Notes: generated by a model not told the origin, from the sequence alone. Shown: positions 1-6,729, counted from the first letter of the stretch. The stretch: DNA of 11,111 bases from JAIYCX01 sp044351785 (GCA_044351785.1 JBILFC010000075.1:1-11111); one strand, 5' to 3'. Numbers and translations: made by a program.

Positions 1-198
1 TCCCCACATCTGCCAATTGATAAGATCCTTTCCAACAGCTAACAAATCCTCCCCCTCAAGACCTAAGTCTTTTAGACTCTGAACTCTAAGGATACTAAAG
101 AGCATTAGATCAAAGGCATCTACAAAGTAGCCTAGGGCGGCTACTAAAACTGCTAACTTAACTGAAACTGGAAGACTACGAAGAGTGCTTTCTGCCAT
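1..198 (-). CDS. MFS transporter, N-terminal fragment (cut by window edge)
   Basis: Translating the minus strand from the ATG at 198 gives 66 residues open to the window edge. After a short basic/polar start (MAESTLRSLP), a hydrophobic first helix at about residues 13-36 carries GYFVDAFDLMLF. This is the typical first-helix signature of major facilitator proteins, especially metabolite:proton symporters. The fragment ends in NWQMWG, where the second helix of such proteins usually begins. The role would be proton-coupled uptake or efflux of a small molecule across the inner membrane, with the substrate unreadable from this piece. An AAGG ribosome-binding motif lies about 10 nt upstream of the ATG, which supports this start. 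The gene is 25 bp downstream of the two-helix membrane protein gene and probably shares its transcript. Confidence 0.8.
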   Translation of the reverse strand, partial: MAESTLRSLPVSVKLAVLVAALGYFVDAFDLMLFSILRVQSLKDLGLEGEDLLAVGKDLINWQMWG

Positions 199-223
199 AA
201 ACAATTAGACCTTATTTAAATTC

Positions 224-853
224 TCAATGCAACTCAACATTCTTAAGTTCCTTAACTAAATGATGCATAGAAGTTACCCATGAAGCAGGAGGTATGTCAG
301 GCATAGTATAATCAATAATAAAATCATTATTACTAGAAGAAAAATTCAGAGGAGTTTCTAACAAACTAATTCCCAATTCTATTTCCTCTAAATTACTAGA
401 TGCAAGCCTCTCTTCAATTTCATTTAAGCGACTTTCTAATCCATTAACCAATCGCTCTAAATAAAGATGATGAATTGAGTCTCTTTTTGAAATAAAGCAT
501 GAATCAATTTTAGCTCCCCTAGAAATAGAGCGCAGAAATGCCTCAGCTATCTTCAACTCATTACGTAGATAATGTACATCTTTCAGAGGCCTATCTTTAA
601 GCACTTCCAGTTTTCTGAGCTTTTCCAAATAGAGATACAGGACCAAACAAACCCAAGTAAGAAAAGAAAGAAAAGAACCACATACAACTAAAATTAAGTT
701 ATCTCTTAAATAGCCCCATATACCAAATAAAATTCCGGTCAGTAAGACCACGCTAAAGACAAGATTCAACAAAGCAATAAGCTTTTTTCTTTTTCTTCTA
801 GGTAAACGATGAATTCTTCTCGTATATGTTTGTAGAGTAGACAGAAAAGGCAT
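224..853 (-). CDS. Hypothetical two-helix inner-membrane protein with cytosolic helical tail
   Basis: This 209-residue protein is not one I recognise. It starts with a strongly basic stretch (RRIHRLPRRKRKK, residues 12-24). Two hydrophobic helices follow at about 25-49 and 52-76, separated by a tight turn (RDN), so both termini are probably cytoplasmic by the positive-inside rule. Residues about 77-155 are charged and helix-prone with heptad-like leucines, a possible coiled coil. The last 50 residues are polar and probably loose. ATG at 853 is the only methionine before the first helix. No convincing Shine-Dalgarno sequence precedes it. The MFS gene starts 25 bp downstream on the same strand, so the two are probably co-transcribed, and the protein may influence that transporter (inference only). 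The architecture alone could also suit an envelope-stress or scaffold protein. Confidence 0.7.
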   Translation of the reverse strand: MPFLSTLQTYTRRIHRLPRRKRKKLIALLNLVFSVVLLTGILFGIWGYLRDNLILVVCGSFLSFLTWVCLVLYLYLEKLRKLEVLKDRPLKDVHYLRNELKIAEAFLRSISRGAKIDSCFISKRDSIHHLYLERLVNGLESRLNEIEERLASSNLEEIELGISLLETPLNFSSSNNDFIIDYTMPDIPPASWVTSMHHLVKELKNVELH

Positions 854-892
854 ATTTTAAATTAATGAGGCAAAATTGCACATTTCGCTTAT

Positions 893-910
893 AAGTTTAG
901 CTCTAAACTT
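893..910 (-). promoter_or_regulatory. Dyad symmetry (possible operator) upstream of the two-helix protein gene
   Basis: AAGTTTAG and CTAAACTT form a perfect 8-bp inverted repeat around a 2-bp centre. The centre is too short for an RNA hairpin, so a DNA-binding site is more likely. Read on the minus strand, a TATAAG box follows directly after the dyad. A poor -35 match (TTAGAG) lies about 17 bp further upstream, which would put the dyad in the spacer of the promoter for the gene starting at 853. The dyad is visible; the promoter and operator roles are inferred. Confidence 0.35.
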
Positions 911-1089
911 CTCTAACATGCTTGAATGATCAAGGCTATTACTTGTACTATTTCTAAGAAATGTATGGCCTCCAGAATGCATAGAAAAGGTTAATTTGAC
1001 CCGACAACAGGATTCACGATAAAATCCTCACTAAATTAACTCTACATACTAAGTACCTAATTTCATTCTTTAAAATTCCTATCCGGAAA

Positions 1090-2619
1090 CTAGCTTTCTA
1101 AATAATGTGCTCCTGCACACCTATTAATAAACCTAATAAAACTTTTATTGGATAATATAATTTTACCTATTTGACTCATATACGATCTATCTTCAATCAT
1201 CTGAAGCCAAGCATGGCGGTAAAGTAGTTTTATATTTTCAAAAATATATCTATTTTTTATTAACGTTTTATTAGCAAAAATTATTGTAGATTGTGGATAG
1301 GGTTCTGATTCTTGATCTATTATCTCTACTCCACCTAAGTGGCTAAGAATTTCATAATGAGGAAACCACAACAATGCTTTAACGTCAGGGTTAGAATTTA
1401 GCGACAAGATAGAATCCTCTGGCTCAGAGTGGTGTATTTTTATATTATTTCTATCAATCTTCCCCTCCCTTATTAAAGCATCAAAACAAAACATGGCGGA
1501 AGTAGGATTATCTGAGACAAATAAATAATCTCCGTTCTTAACAGCACTATCGCTACCCTTACGCCGAACCATTCGATGTGACATTGTAGGGCCAAACATG
1601 AATGGCGTATAACCTTTACTAGGATTACTAAAAAACTCTGCAGTAGGTCCAAGTCCAGACAAACAAATTACATAATCTGCTTCATTTGCCAAAGGTCTTA
1701 CCTGGTCAACGACCTCAACTCCGTATGGATAATAGAAATGTAGATCAATTGGAATATTTAAAACATTCTTTAAATATTCATTAAGAGCAATGAAACCAGT
1801 TCCACATAGAGAAGTATACACTTTTATACGTGGCATGGATGAACATATATTAATTAGATGGCTGGGATCACCAATTCCAAGTCTAGCGCTCGAACAATCC
1901 TTCGCCGTCAAAACATTTAGAAGATCAGGATGCGGATTATTAACTTTTAGAAATAATGGATCAGTAGTCAATTTCTTCACAAAAGAGGAGGTCCAGTTGG
2001 GGATAAAAACTTTAGCCGATAGAAGCGACCGCCTAATTTCTTCTTCATATATTTTTTGATAGAATGATGAGTCTTCTAAGTCCAACTCTTCTGCTTGAGA
2101 TCCTAACTCATCATCCTTTACCTTAATTGAATCTAAGACGGAATAATAAAGCGCTTTTAATTCATTTTTATCCTGTAACTTTCCACCCGCATAGAATACT
2201 TCTACTCCGCTATCTTTGAACAAATTAGGATTTAAGTTAATACTCACCGGTCCAGCCCTCTTTCGCTCAGGATTTATTCTCTTGAATAATCGTTTTGAAA
2301 AAGGCTCTCCTCTACTATCTAAGCCAAACATTTCTATCAACCATTGGGGCGGTTTACTAAGAGCATAGTCTAAAGCTGAAGCTAATGAATTTGCCTCTCC
2401 ATTAATAGAAGCCTTTTCTACCCCAAGCACACTTGCTCTTAGGCAAAGACAAGTTAAGGCCTTAACCGCTGAGGTCCATTGGAAAGAACAATAATCACTT
2501 GAAGCGTTACCCGATTTTCCCCTTAATGAAATACGCTTCTCTCCCATGGCAGAGACATACTCAACCATGGTAAGCTCAGGAGCCTCTACAGACTGAAAAC
2601 TTAAGCGAAGTGTATTCAT
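1090..2619 (-). CDS. Unknown 509-residue cytosolic protein with binding-protein-like C-terminal half
   Basis: I do not recognise this protein. There is no signal peptide or membrane segment, so it is probably cytoplasmic. Residues 1-90 are mixed and include Cys44, Cys57 and Cys59. Residues about 150-205 are charged and helical. From about 265 to 475 the alternation of short beta strands and amphipathic helices (KVYTSLCGTGFIALNEYL, then ADYVICLSG near 314, then NIKIHHSEPEDSI near 392, then VKALLWFPHYE near 413) resembles a type II periplasmic-binding-protein fold of the NMT1/SsuA kind. That is a fold impression, not a sequence match. The gene is divergent from a complete ABC importer whose binding protein is in the same broad fold class, with 151 bp between them. 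A role as cytosolic sensor, regulator or enzyme for the imported substrate is a guess from context. Nine cysteines are spread along the chain. Confidence 0.75.
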   Translation of the reverse strand: MNTLRLSFQSVEAPELTMVEYVSAMGEKRISLRGKSGNASSDYCSFQWTSAVKALTCLCLRASVLGVEKASINGEANSLASALDYALSKPPQWLIEMFGLDSRGEPFSKRLFKRINPERKRAGPVSINLNPNLFKDSGVEVFYAGGKLQDKNELKALYYSVLDSIKVKDDELGSQAEELDLEDSSFYQKIYEEEIRRSLLSAKVFIPNWTSSFVKKLTTDPLFLKVNNPHPDLLNVLTAKDCSSARLGIGDPSHLINICSSMPRIKVYTSLCGTGFIALNEYLKNVLNIPIDLHFYYPYGVEVVDQVRPLANEADYVICLSGLGPTAEFFSNPSKGYTPFMFGPTMSHRMVRRKGSDSAVKNGDYLFVSDNPTSAMFCFDALIREGKIDRNNIKIHHSEPEDSILSLNSNPDVKALLWFPHYEILSHLGGVEIIDQESEPYPQSTIIFANKTLIKNRYIFENIKLLYRHAWLQMIEDRSYMSQIGKIILSNKSFIRFINRCAGAHYLES

Positions 2620-2627
2620 TTATCTAA

Positions 2628-2636
2628 TTTATAACA
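2628..2636 (-). promoter_or_regulatory. Candidate extended -10 element close to the start of the 509-residue gene
   Basis: On the minus strand the sequence reads TGTTATAAA, an extended -10 (TGn followed by TATAAA). Only 8 nt separate it from the ATG at 2619, so transcription would start at or within a few bases of the start codon. No usable Shine-Dalgarno sequence is present; the only AGG is about 17 nt upstream, inside the promoter. The -35 is weak (CTTACA at 15 bp spacing), as is common for extended -10 promoters. This suggests leaderless or near-leaderless translation (inference). Confidence 0.35.
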
Positions 2637-2658
2637 CCTAAAAATAGCTGTAAGCTTT

Positions 2659-2693
2659 TCTGGATTCTTCTCTGGATCCACTACCAGAATCCA
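2659..2693. promoter_or_regulatory. Cluster of TGGAT repeats and inverted repeats between divergent genes
   Basis: The intergenic region holds TCTGGAT twice in direct orientation (2659-2665 and 2671-2677). The second copy is part of the palindrome TGGATCCA (2673-2680). TGGATTC at 2661-2667 pairs perfectly with GAATCCA at 2687-2693. Three TGGAT/ATCCA elements within 35 bp, between a divergent gene and an importer operon, look like a regulator-binding cluster that could control both directions. It lies upstream of the candidate -10 of the 509-residue gene. No riboswitch consensus, such as the TPP CTGAGA core, is seen in this gap. Confidence 0.35.
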
Positions 2694-2770
2694 TAGAAAG
2701 ATCTTACCTTCCGAAAAGAGTATAAGCACATCATCATTATTATGACAAAAGAAACTTAAATAGTGCTTTT

Positions 2771-3760
2771 ATGAATAAATTGCAGACACTTAAGCTAGCT
2801 TTATCGATCCTATTACTGCATATACCTATCGCTGGTAGAGCTGAAGTTAATCAAGTTATTAAAATAGGTAGCGGACCAATCATATGGTTCTCACAACCCT
2901 CTATTATAATTGGTGAGGGTTGGGATAAAGAGGTAGGACTTTCCATAGAGCAAAAAAGATTCCCCGGGCCCGCTCATCTACTACAGGCCTTTGTTCAAGG
3001 GGATCTAGACGGAATGAACAATAACCTAGGAGCTGCGATTCTAAGCTACTCTAAAGGAATCAAGCTGAAATTAATAAGTGCTACAATTATCGGAGACATA
3101 AGTCTTTTAAGTGATCAAAATTTAATTAAGCTAAAAAATGAATTCGGACAAGTTGAAGCAATAAAAAAATTTGCAGCTGCGAACGACAGAAAGCTAATAC
3201 TTGTAACTAATTCTAAAGGCTCTCTTTCTGATCTTATAGCAAGATACTGGCTTAGTAAAAACTTCCCCAACTACAAAAGCTATATAGATATCATTCACGC
3301 TGGTGACATAGCTCAACTGCAGCAAATTTTCATACTGAACAAAGCAGATCTTATTTCCTCATTTATACCAATAAAAGAAAGCATATCCTTAAAACGCTCC
3401 AACATAGATTACTTTCTAAGCACCAAAGAATTAATGAAAAATCAACCAGGTGGCGCTCTTGCAATGAGAGCTGAATTTTTAGATTCCCACAAAGTAGAAG
3501 CCCATAAACTAAAAATTCTCTATCAAAAAGCAACGGACTTAATGCTAAGTGATCCAGATAGAGCAGCTAAACATATTGAAAAACATCTACTCGGAGGACT
3601 TTTAACAAAAGAAATTATCAAAGAAATTCTTATTCAGAACAAAGAGTTCTTTAATACGGATTTAAACCTAGTAAAGGACAATACCCAATTAATTCATGAT
3701 TTCATGCTAGAGGAAAAATACATTAATCAACCGATCAACCTTGATAACATCTTCAACTAA
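2771..3760 (+). CDS. ABC importer periplasmic substrate-binding protein (NMT1/SsuA-like)
   Basis: This 329-residue protein has a classical Sec signal peptide: a basic start, a hydrophobic core at about residues 8-20, and likely cleavage after GRA (residue 24). The mature part follows the NMT1/SsuA/TauA pattern. It has an N-terminal strand and a helix with KRFPGPAHLLQAFVQGDLD (62-80), a central KGSLSDLIARYWLSKN (149-164) corresponding to the KGS-SD ligand-loop region of the family, and GGALAMRAEFL (227-237) in lobe two. Its role is to capture a small solute in the periplasm and deliver it to the permease encoded next. Family members bind sulfonates, taurine, nitrate, or the thiamine precursor HMP, and the sequence does not let me choose. 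The permease ATG follows the stop after a single base. The start has no strong Shine-Dalgarno sequence. Length is normal for the family. Confidence 0.85.
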   Translation: MNKLQTLKLALSILLLHIPIAGRAEVNQVIKIGSGPIIWFSQPSIIIGEGWDKEVGLSIEQKRFPGPAHLLQAFVQGDLDGMNNNLGAAILSYSKGIKLKLISATIIGDISLLSDQNLIKLKNEFGQVEAIKKFAAANDRKLILVTNSKGSLSDLIARYWLSKNFPNYKSYIDIIHAGDIAQLQQIFILNKADLISSFIPIKESISLKRSNIDYFLSTKELMKNQPGGALAMRAEFLDSHKVEAHKLKILYQKATDLMLSDPDRAAKHIEKHLLGGLLTKEIIKEILIQNKEFFNTDLNLVKDNTQLIHDFMLEEKYINQPINLDNIFN

Positions 3761-3761
3761 A

Positions 3762-4511
3762 ATGAACTTCTACAAACTAATTCTCAAGCTAATTGGACTT
3801 GTATTATTTATATTCTCTTGGGAATTCGGTCTAAGAATTTATCCTTCTAAAAGTTCACTGATACCCACACCTATCGAAGTTTATTTAGCATTTACTTCAG
3901 AAATAAACGCAGGATATCTCGTAAATAATATATTTCTATCATGTTATCACACGTTCCTAGGTATACTTATGGGATCGATACTGGGGATATTTTGGGCATT
4001 TGCTATTTCTCGCTCCACCACCCTGGAGCTCTTGACTAGTCCAATGGCAAATATCCTAAGACCAATTCCTCCGATAGCTTGGATTCCATTTTCATTAGTA
4101 ATATTTGGTTCGGGTACGGGAGCTGCAACTTTTATTGTAGGAATTGGAGTATTCTGGACTACTCATATAACGACCTTGTCCGGCATAAAGAATATAAATC
4201 CAAACTTACTAGAACTTGCTGAGATTTATAATCTTCATAAACCCTTCGATCTTTTTTTTAAAATTATTTTACCCGCTAGCCTGCCGAATATAATAGGTGG
4301 GGTAAGAACAGCCTTAGGACAAGGATGGTCTTTAATTGTAGCAGCCGAGCTACTAGGAGTACCCGGTATGGGACAAAGAATGTGGGAAGCCGCCGGAGTT
4401 TTAGCAAATGACATAGTTTTCCTTTATATGTTCATTATTGCTGGGGCATATCATCTTAGCGATTTAGCATTTACCAAACTAGAAGGAAGTCTATTTAAAT
4501 GGAAAATCTAA
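3762..4511 (+). CDS. ABC importer permease (SsuC/TauC-like)
   Basis: This is a 249-residue inner-membrane protein with about six hydrophobic segments, including helices near 5-25, 57-83, 108-135, 175-200 and 215-232. LRPIPPIAWIPFSLVIFGSG (99-118) is the conserved block of SsuC/TauC-type permeases. The EAA-type coupling loop is visible at about 150-186: LAEIYNL, then KIILPASLPNIIGGVRTALG. It pairs with the ATPase encoded downstream. I chose the ATG at 3762, one base after the binding-protein stop, because it gives a normal short N-terminus. A TTG at 3741, in frame, would add seven residues (ITSSTK after the initiator) and overlap the upstream gene, which is less likely. The 3' end overlaps the ATPase gene by 13 bp, implying translational coupling and fixed stoichiometry. 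Confidence 0.88.
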   Translation: MNFYKLILKLIGLVLFIFSWEFGLRIYPSKSSLIPTPIEVYLAFTSEINAGYLVNNIFLSCYHTFLGILMGSILGIFWAFAISRSTTLELLTSPMANILRPIPPIAWIPFSLVIFGSGTGAATFIVGIGVFWTTHITTLSGIKNINPNLLELAEIYNLHKPFDLFFKIILPASLPNIIGGVRTALGQGWSLIVAAELLGVPGMGQRMWEAAGVLANDIVFLYMFIIAGAYHLSDLAFTKLEGSLFKWKI

Positions 4512-5125
4512 TAACAGCAGATAAAGTCTCATTTCGTTATCTACATAATGATTACCTGTTTAACAATCTAAGCCTAAAACTAAAAAAGGGGGAAGTAATA
4601 TGCCTGACAGGAAAATCTGGAAGCGGAAAATCTACACTTTTAAGAATTTTAGCGGGCTTAATGAAACAAGAAAAAGGAGATATTAAATATACTGATTCCA
4701 ACTTGGCGGAAATAAAAGCAGGCTTTGTTTTTCAGGATCCAAGGCTCCTACCCTGGAGAACAGTAAAAAAGAACATAGAACTTTCACTGGAGGGTAGCAA
4801 AATTTCTAAAGCAGAAAAAGAACTCCGGGTAAGTGATACTATTATACAAACAAAGCTTTCAAGTCTAAGCAATCGCTACCCCCATCAGCTCTCTGGGGGA
4901 CAACAACAAAGAGTCTCCCTAGCAAGAGCACTGGTCACACATGCTCCGCTACTTCTATTAGATGAACCATTTTCTGCGCTTGATCTTGAGAGTAAGGAAG
5001 AAATGATAGAAATCCTAAAACCCTTAATTGCAGAGAAATCACTAGGCATAATACTAGTCACACACGACCTCAGCGATATAGAAAAACTAGGTGCTAAGAG
5101 ACTAAGCTTAAGGTGTAATTTTTAA
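4499..5125 (+). CDS. ABC importer ATP-binding subunit (SsuB/TauB-like), short C-terminus
   Basis: All ABC ATPase motifs are present in 208 residues: Walker A GKSGSGKST (38-46), Q-loop FVFQD (76-80) followed by PRLLPWRTV as in SsuB/TauB, signature LSGGQ (131-135), Walker B LLLLDE (151-156) and H-loop His189. It energises uptake through the permease whose gene it overlaps by 13 bp. The chain stops 19 residues after the H-loop histidine, while SsuB/TauB proteins usually run about 240-260 residues with an extra C-terminal segment. The catalytic core is complete, so activity is plausible, but the tail is either naturally short or was trimmed when the adjacent vapBC module arrived. The left arm of the likely vapBC operator lies inside the last codons of this gene. 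Confidence 0.88.
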   Translation: MENLITADKVSFRYLHNDYLFNNLSLKLKKGEVICLTGKSGSGKSTLLRILAGLMKQEKGDIKYTDSNLAEIKAGFVFQDPRLLPWRTVKKNIELSLEGSKISKAEKELRVSDTIIQTKLSSLSNRYPHQLSGGQQQRVSLARALVTHAPLLLLDEPFSALDLESKEEMIEILKPLIAEKSLGIILVTHDLSDIEKLGAKRLSLRCNF

Positions 5126-5156
5126 CTTGACAACCACACCTAACTTAAGGCAATAT
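5107..5156 (+). promoter_or_regulatory. vapBC promoter with flanking inverted repeat (likely autoregulatory operator)
   Basis: A consensus -35 box TTGACA sits at 5127-5132. The best -10 at 18 bp spacing is CAATAT (5151-5156), a weak match. AGGTGT (5111-5116) and ACACCT (5136-5141) form a 6-bp inverted repeat that brackets the -35 box. Two CTTAAG palindromes (5107-5112 and 5144-5149) lie beside the arms. VapB antitoxins, with or without VapC, are known to repress their own promoters at inverted repeats, and the position here fits that model. The operator assignment is inference; the repeat and -35 box are visible. Confidence 0.5.
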
Positions 5157-5164
5157 CTAATACT

Positions 5165-5371
5165 ATGAGCACAGCAAATATCAAGTTACCTACCGAACTA
5201 ATTTCCAAACTTAAGGCCTCTACTGGTGAAGTCACAGGGCAAAAGGCAATAGAAGCAGCAATTAACGAATATTTAAAGTTTAAACGAAAACTGAGCCTTG
5301 TTAACAATCTCAGTAAAATTAGCTTTAAGGAAAGCTTCGATCCGTTGAAGCTAAGAAAACATGAGCGATAA
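5165..5371 (+). CDS. vapB: VapB-type antitoxin (ribbon-helix-helix)
   Basis: This 68-residue protein has the expected antitoxin layout. A short N-terminal strand (ANIKLP, residues 4-9) and two helices (ELISKLKAS, then GQKAIEAAINEYLKF) fit a ribbon-helix-helix DNA-binding dimer. A basic, flexible C-terminal tail (about 40-68) would wrap the toxin. The stop overlaps the start of the PIN-domain toxin gene by 11 bp, the usual antitoxin-toxin coupling. It should neutralise VapC and repress the promoter just upstream, where an inverted repeat is present. The ribosome-binding signal is poor: AAGG lies 14 nt upstream of the ATG. The assignment rests on size, fold pattern and the neighbour. Confidence 0.82.
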   Translation: MSTANIKLPTELISKLKASTGEVTGQKAIEAAINEYLKFKRKLSLVNNLSKISFKESFDPLKLRKHER

Positions 5372-5747
5372 TATAATTTTCGATTCCTCAATCTGGATTG
5401 ATATTGCAAGAAGAATTAAGCGAACAATCTCTTTTGCCTCCTCATTTATTGAAGAAAATAATGTGCTAGTAGTTGACCTCATATGCGCTGAAGTTCTTAG
5501 GGGAGCTCATAGTGAAAAAGATTATAATAATTTAAATAAGATTCTTCATGATTTCGAAATGCTCAGAACAGATTGGTCTGAAGTAGCAAGATTAGCTTAC
5601 CTAGTCAGCAGAAAAGGTTTTAATCCTCCCCTAGCAGATCTTTACATTGCTAACTGCGCAATCGAAAACGATGTTGGCATTCTTACTCGAGATAAACATT
5701 TTCTAGCTATATCAAGCGTACGTAAATTTAAAGTAATAACCCTTTAA
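5361..5747 (+). CDS. vapC: VapC-type PIN-domain ribonuclease toxin
   Basis: This 128-residue protein carries the four acidic residues of a PIN-domain nuclease in order: Asp8 in FDSSIWID, Glu44 in ICAEVLRGA, Asp93 in PPLADLYIANCA, and Asp111 in ILTRDKHF. They should coordinate Mg2+ or Mn2+ at the active site. VapC toxins cleave RNA, in studied cases initiator tRNA, other tRNAs or the 23S rRNA sarcin-ricin loop; the target here cannot be read from sequence. The gene overlaps vapB by 11 bp. Length and motif spacing are normal and I see no inactivating change. A C-rich, G-poor tract begins directly after the stop codon. Confidence 0.9.
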   Translation: MSDNIIFDSSIWIDIARRIKRTISFASSFIEENNVLVVDLICAEVLRGAHSEKDYNNLNKILHDFEMLRTDWSEVARLAYLVSRKGFNPPLADLYIANCAIENDVGILTRDKHFLAISSVRKFKVITL

Positions 5748-5800
5748 TCCCCCTTCCCTCTACCCCTTCCATTCTTCCACCCTTCCTGTTAAAAACTCCC
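5748..5800. repeat. C-rich, G-poor intergenic repeat, left copy
   Basis: Directly after the vapC stop, 53 bases contain about 27 C and one G on the plus strand. The core TTCTTCCACCCTTCC (5772-5786) runs into TTCCTGTTAAAA (5783-5794). Both elements recur at 8661-8675 and 8680-8691 on the far side of the glycosyltransferase/ATPase/beta-lactamase block. C-rich, G-poor, unstructured RNA is what Rho binds, so this may serve as a Rho-dependent terminator for the importer/vapBC transcript (inference). It could equally be a member of a dispersed repeat family. No stem-loop with a U-tract is present. Confidence 0.6.
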
Positions 5801-5823
5801 AATAAATAAAACAAAAATCTCCC

Positions 5824-6645
5824 ATGAGCACTGAACAAACAACTCTAAATTCCTTCATTCAACAAAACAACTTCCAAGTCCCTGAATTAGAAATCAAATT
5901 CTTTCGTGGCAAATCCACAAAGTATGCTCTTGTTATCCCTGTTATTAATGAAGGAGAAAGAATAAAAACTCTTCTTAAAAGAATGTCGGAAGCTAGAACT
6001 TCTGATCTTATTGACATTATCATCGTTGACGGTGGTACAACTGACGGCTCACTTAATCAAGACATTTTAGACTCTCACAAAGTAAGAGGCTTAATTCTTA
6101 AAACAGGAAAAGGTAAACTTAGTGCTCAGCTTCGATGCGCTTATGCTTTCTGCTTATCTGAAGGATATGAAGGCATTATCACAATTGATGGTAACAACAA
6201 AGATAACCCTCAAGACATACCAAAGTTTACCAATGCACTAGAACAAGGAATAGACTTTGCGCAAGCCTCACGTTTTATTAAAGGCGGATACGCAGAAAAC
6301 ACGCCACCAAGTCGGTACATTGCGATTCGATTAATTCACGCACCAGTATTAAGTATCGCTTCTAGATTCTTCTGGACAGACACCACCCAAGGCTTTAGAG
6401 CTTATAGTAGAAAACTTCTTATGGATCCGAAGGTCGCTCCATTTAGAGATATATTTAAAGTGTACGAGCTACTCTGCTACATGAACTACAGAGCACCTCT
6501 ACTTGGATATAAGTGTAAGGAAATTCCCACAGAAAGACTCTATCCAAAGGGAGAAAAAGCTCCTACTAAAATATCGTTCTTTAGAGGGTCATATGATCTA
6601 TTAGATACATTATTTAGAACTAGCTTTGGTGCCTATAATCCTTAA
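5824..6645 (+). CDS. Family 2 glycosyltransferase
   Basis: This is a 273-residue soluble GT-A-fold protein. Visible family 2 motifs are VIPVINEGERI (37-47) at the nucleotide-binding edge, IIIVDGGTTDGS (65-76), the metal/nucleotide-sugar region TIDGNNKDNP (120-129) and ASRFIKGG (148-155). The usual DxD appears here as DGN. No membrane helix is present, so it probably works on the cytoplasmic face of the inner membrane on a lipid-linked or polysaccharide acceptor. The dolichol/polyprenyl-phosphate mannosyltransferase-like branch is the closest resemblance I can suggest, but donor and acceptor are not readable. The ATG at 5824 has no clear Shine-Dalgarno sequence. The gene sits alone between a C-rich repeat and the nested inverted repeats upstream of the AAA ATPase, with no other glycan genes in view. 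Confidence 0.82.
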   Translation: MSTEQTTLNSFIQQNNFQVPELEIKFFRGKSTKYALVIPVINEGERIKTLLKRMSEARTSDLIDIIIVDGGTTDGSLNQDILDSHKVRGLILKTGKGKLSAQLRCAYAFCLSEGYEGIITIDGNNKDNPQDIPKFTNALEQGIDFAQASRFIKGGYAENTPPSRYIAIRLIHAPVLSIASRFFWTDTTQGFRAYSRKLLMDPKVAPFRDIFKVYELLCYMNYRAPLLGYKCKEIPTERLYPKGEKAPTKISFFRGSYDLLDTLFRTSFGAYNP

Positions 6646-6655
6646 GACTCACTAA

Positions 6656-6726
6656 GCATGATATTACAGCTCCGCCCTAATATCATGCCAATTATTGCAC
6701 TAGACATGCAGGAATTGGCATGATAT
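6656..6726. repeat. Three-arm nested inverted repeats before the AAA ATPase gene
   Basis: Arm A is GCATGATATTA (6656-6666). Arm B contains its exact complement, TAATATCATGC (6678-6688), giving an 11-bp perfect inverted repeat with an 11-nt spacer. Arm B extended, ATATCATGCCAATT (6680-6693), is also the exact complement of arm C, AATTGGCATGATAT (6713-6726), giving a 14-bp perfect inverted repeat with a 19-nt spacer. B can pair with A or C but not both. Arms A and C are direct copies of GCATGATAT, 62 bp apart, about six helical turns. Arm C covers part of the candidate -10 box. Either several half-sites of one DNA-binding protein or alternative RNA hairpins could explain it. No U-tract follows either hairpin. 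Confidence 0.85.
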
Positions 6727-6729
6727 AAA
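6701..6729 (+). promoter_or_regulatory. Candidate sigma-70-type promoter for the AAA ATPase gene
   Basis: TAGACA (6701-6706, one mismatch to TTGACA) is followed after exactly 17 bp by TATAAA (6724-6729, one mismatch to TATAAT), with an extended TG at 6721-6722. The -10 ends 5 nt before the ATG at 6735, so the transcript would begin at or just beside the start codon. There is no Shine-Dalgarno sequence, which fits leaderless translation. The 9-bp direct repeat TAGACATGC occurs at 6701-6709 and again over the start codon at 6730-6738. Repeat arm C overlaps the -10, so a repressor bound there would block transcription. Confidence 0.55.

Noticed and set aside
996..1025. Promoter-like TTGACC, 18-bp spacer, TAAAAT on the plus strand
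   Set aside because: It would only transcribe antisense to the 509-residue gene, with no plus-strand gene following; chance matches are common in AT-rich DNA.
1009..1028. Stem AGGATT/AATCCT as terminator of the 509-residue gene
   Set aside because: Only 6 bp, AT-rich, an 8-nt loop, and no U-tract on either strand.
1790..2059. Plus-strand open frame of 89 codons
   Set aside because: It lies wholly antisense inside the 509-residue gene, has no recognisable domain and no promoter or ribosome-binding site.
2620..2770. TPP or other riboswitch ahead of the importer
   Set aside because: HMP-type importers can carry a TPP riboswitch, but no CTGAGA core or matching second element is present.
3741..3761. 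TTG start for the permease
   Set aside because: The ATG at 3762 directly follows the upstream stop and gives a normal family N-terminus; the TTG adds seven unsupported residues and an overlap.
5140..5409. Minus-strand open frame across vapB
   Set aside because: Antisense shadow of the vapB/vapC junction; its hydrophobic look comes from reading lysine-rich codons backwards.
6656..6688. A:B hairpin as intrinsic terminator of the glycosyltransferase gene
   Set aside because: A perfect stem, but the stem is AT-rich and the following bases (CAATTATTGCAC) are not a U-tract.
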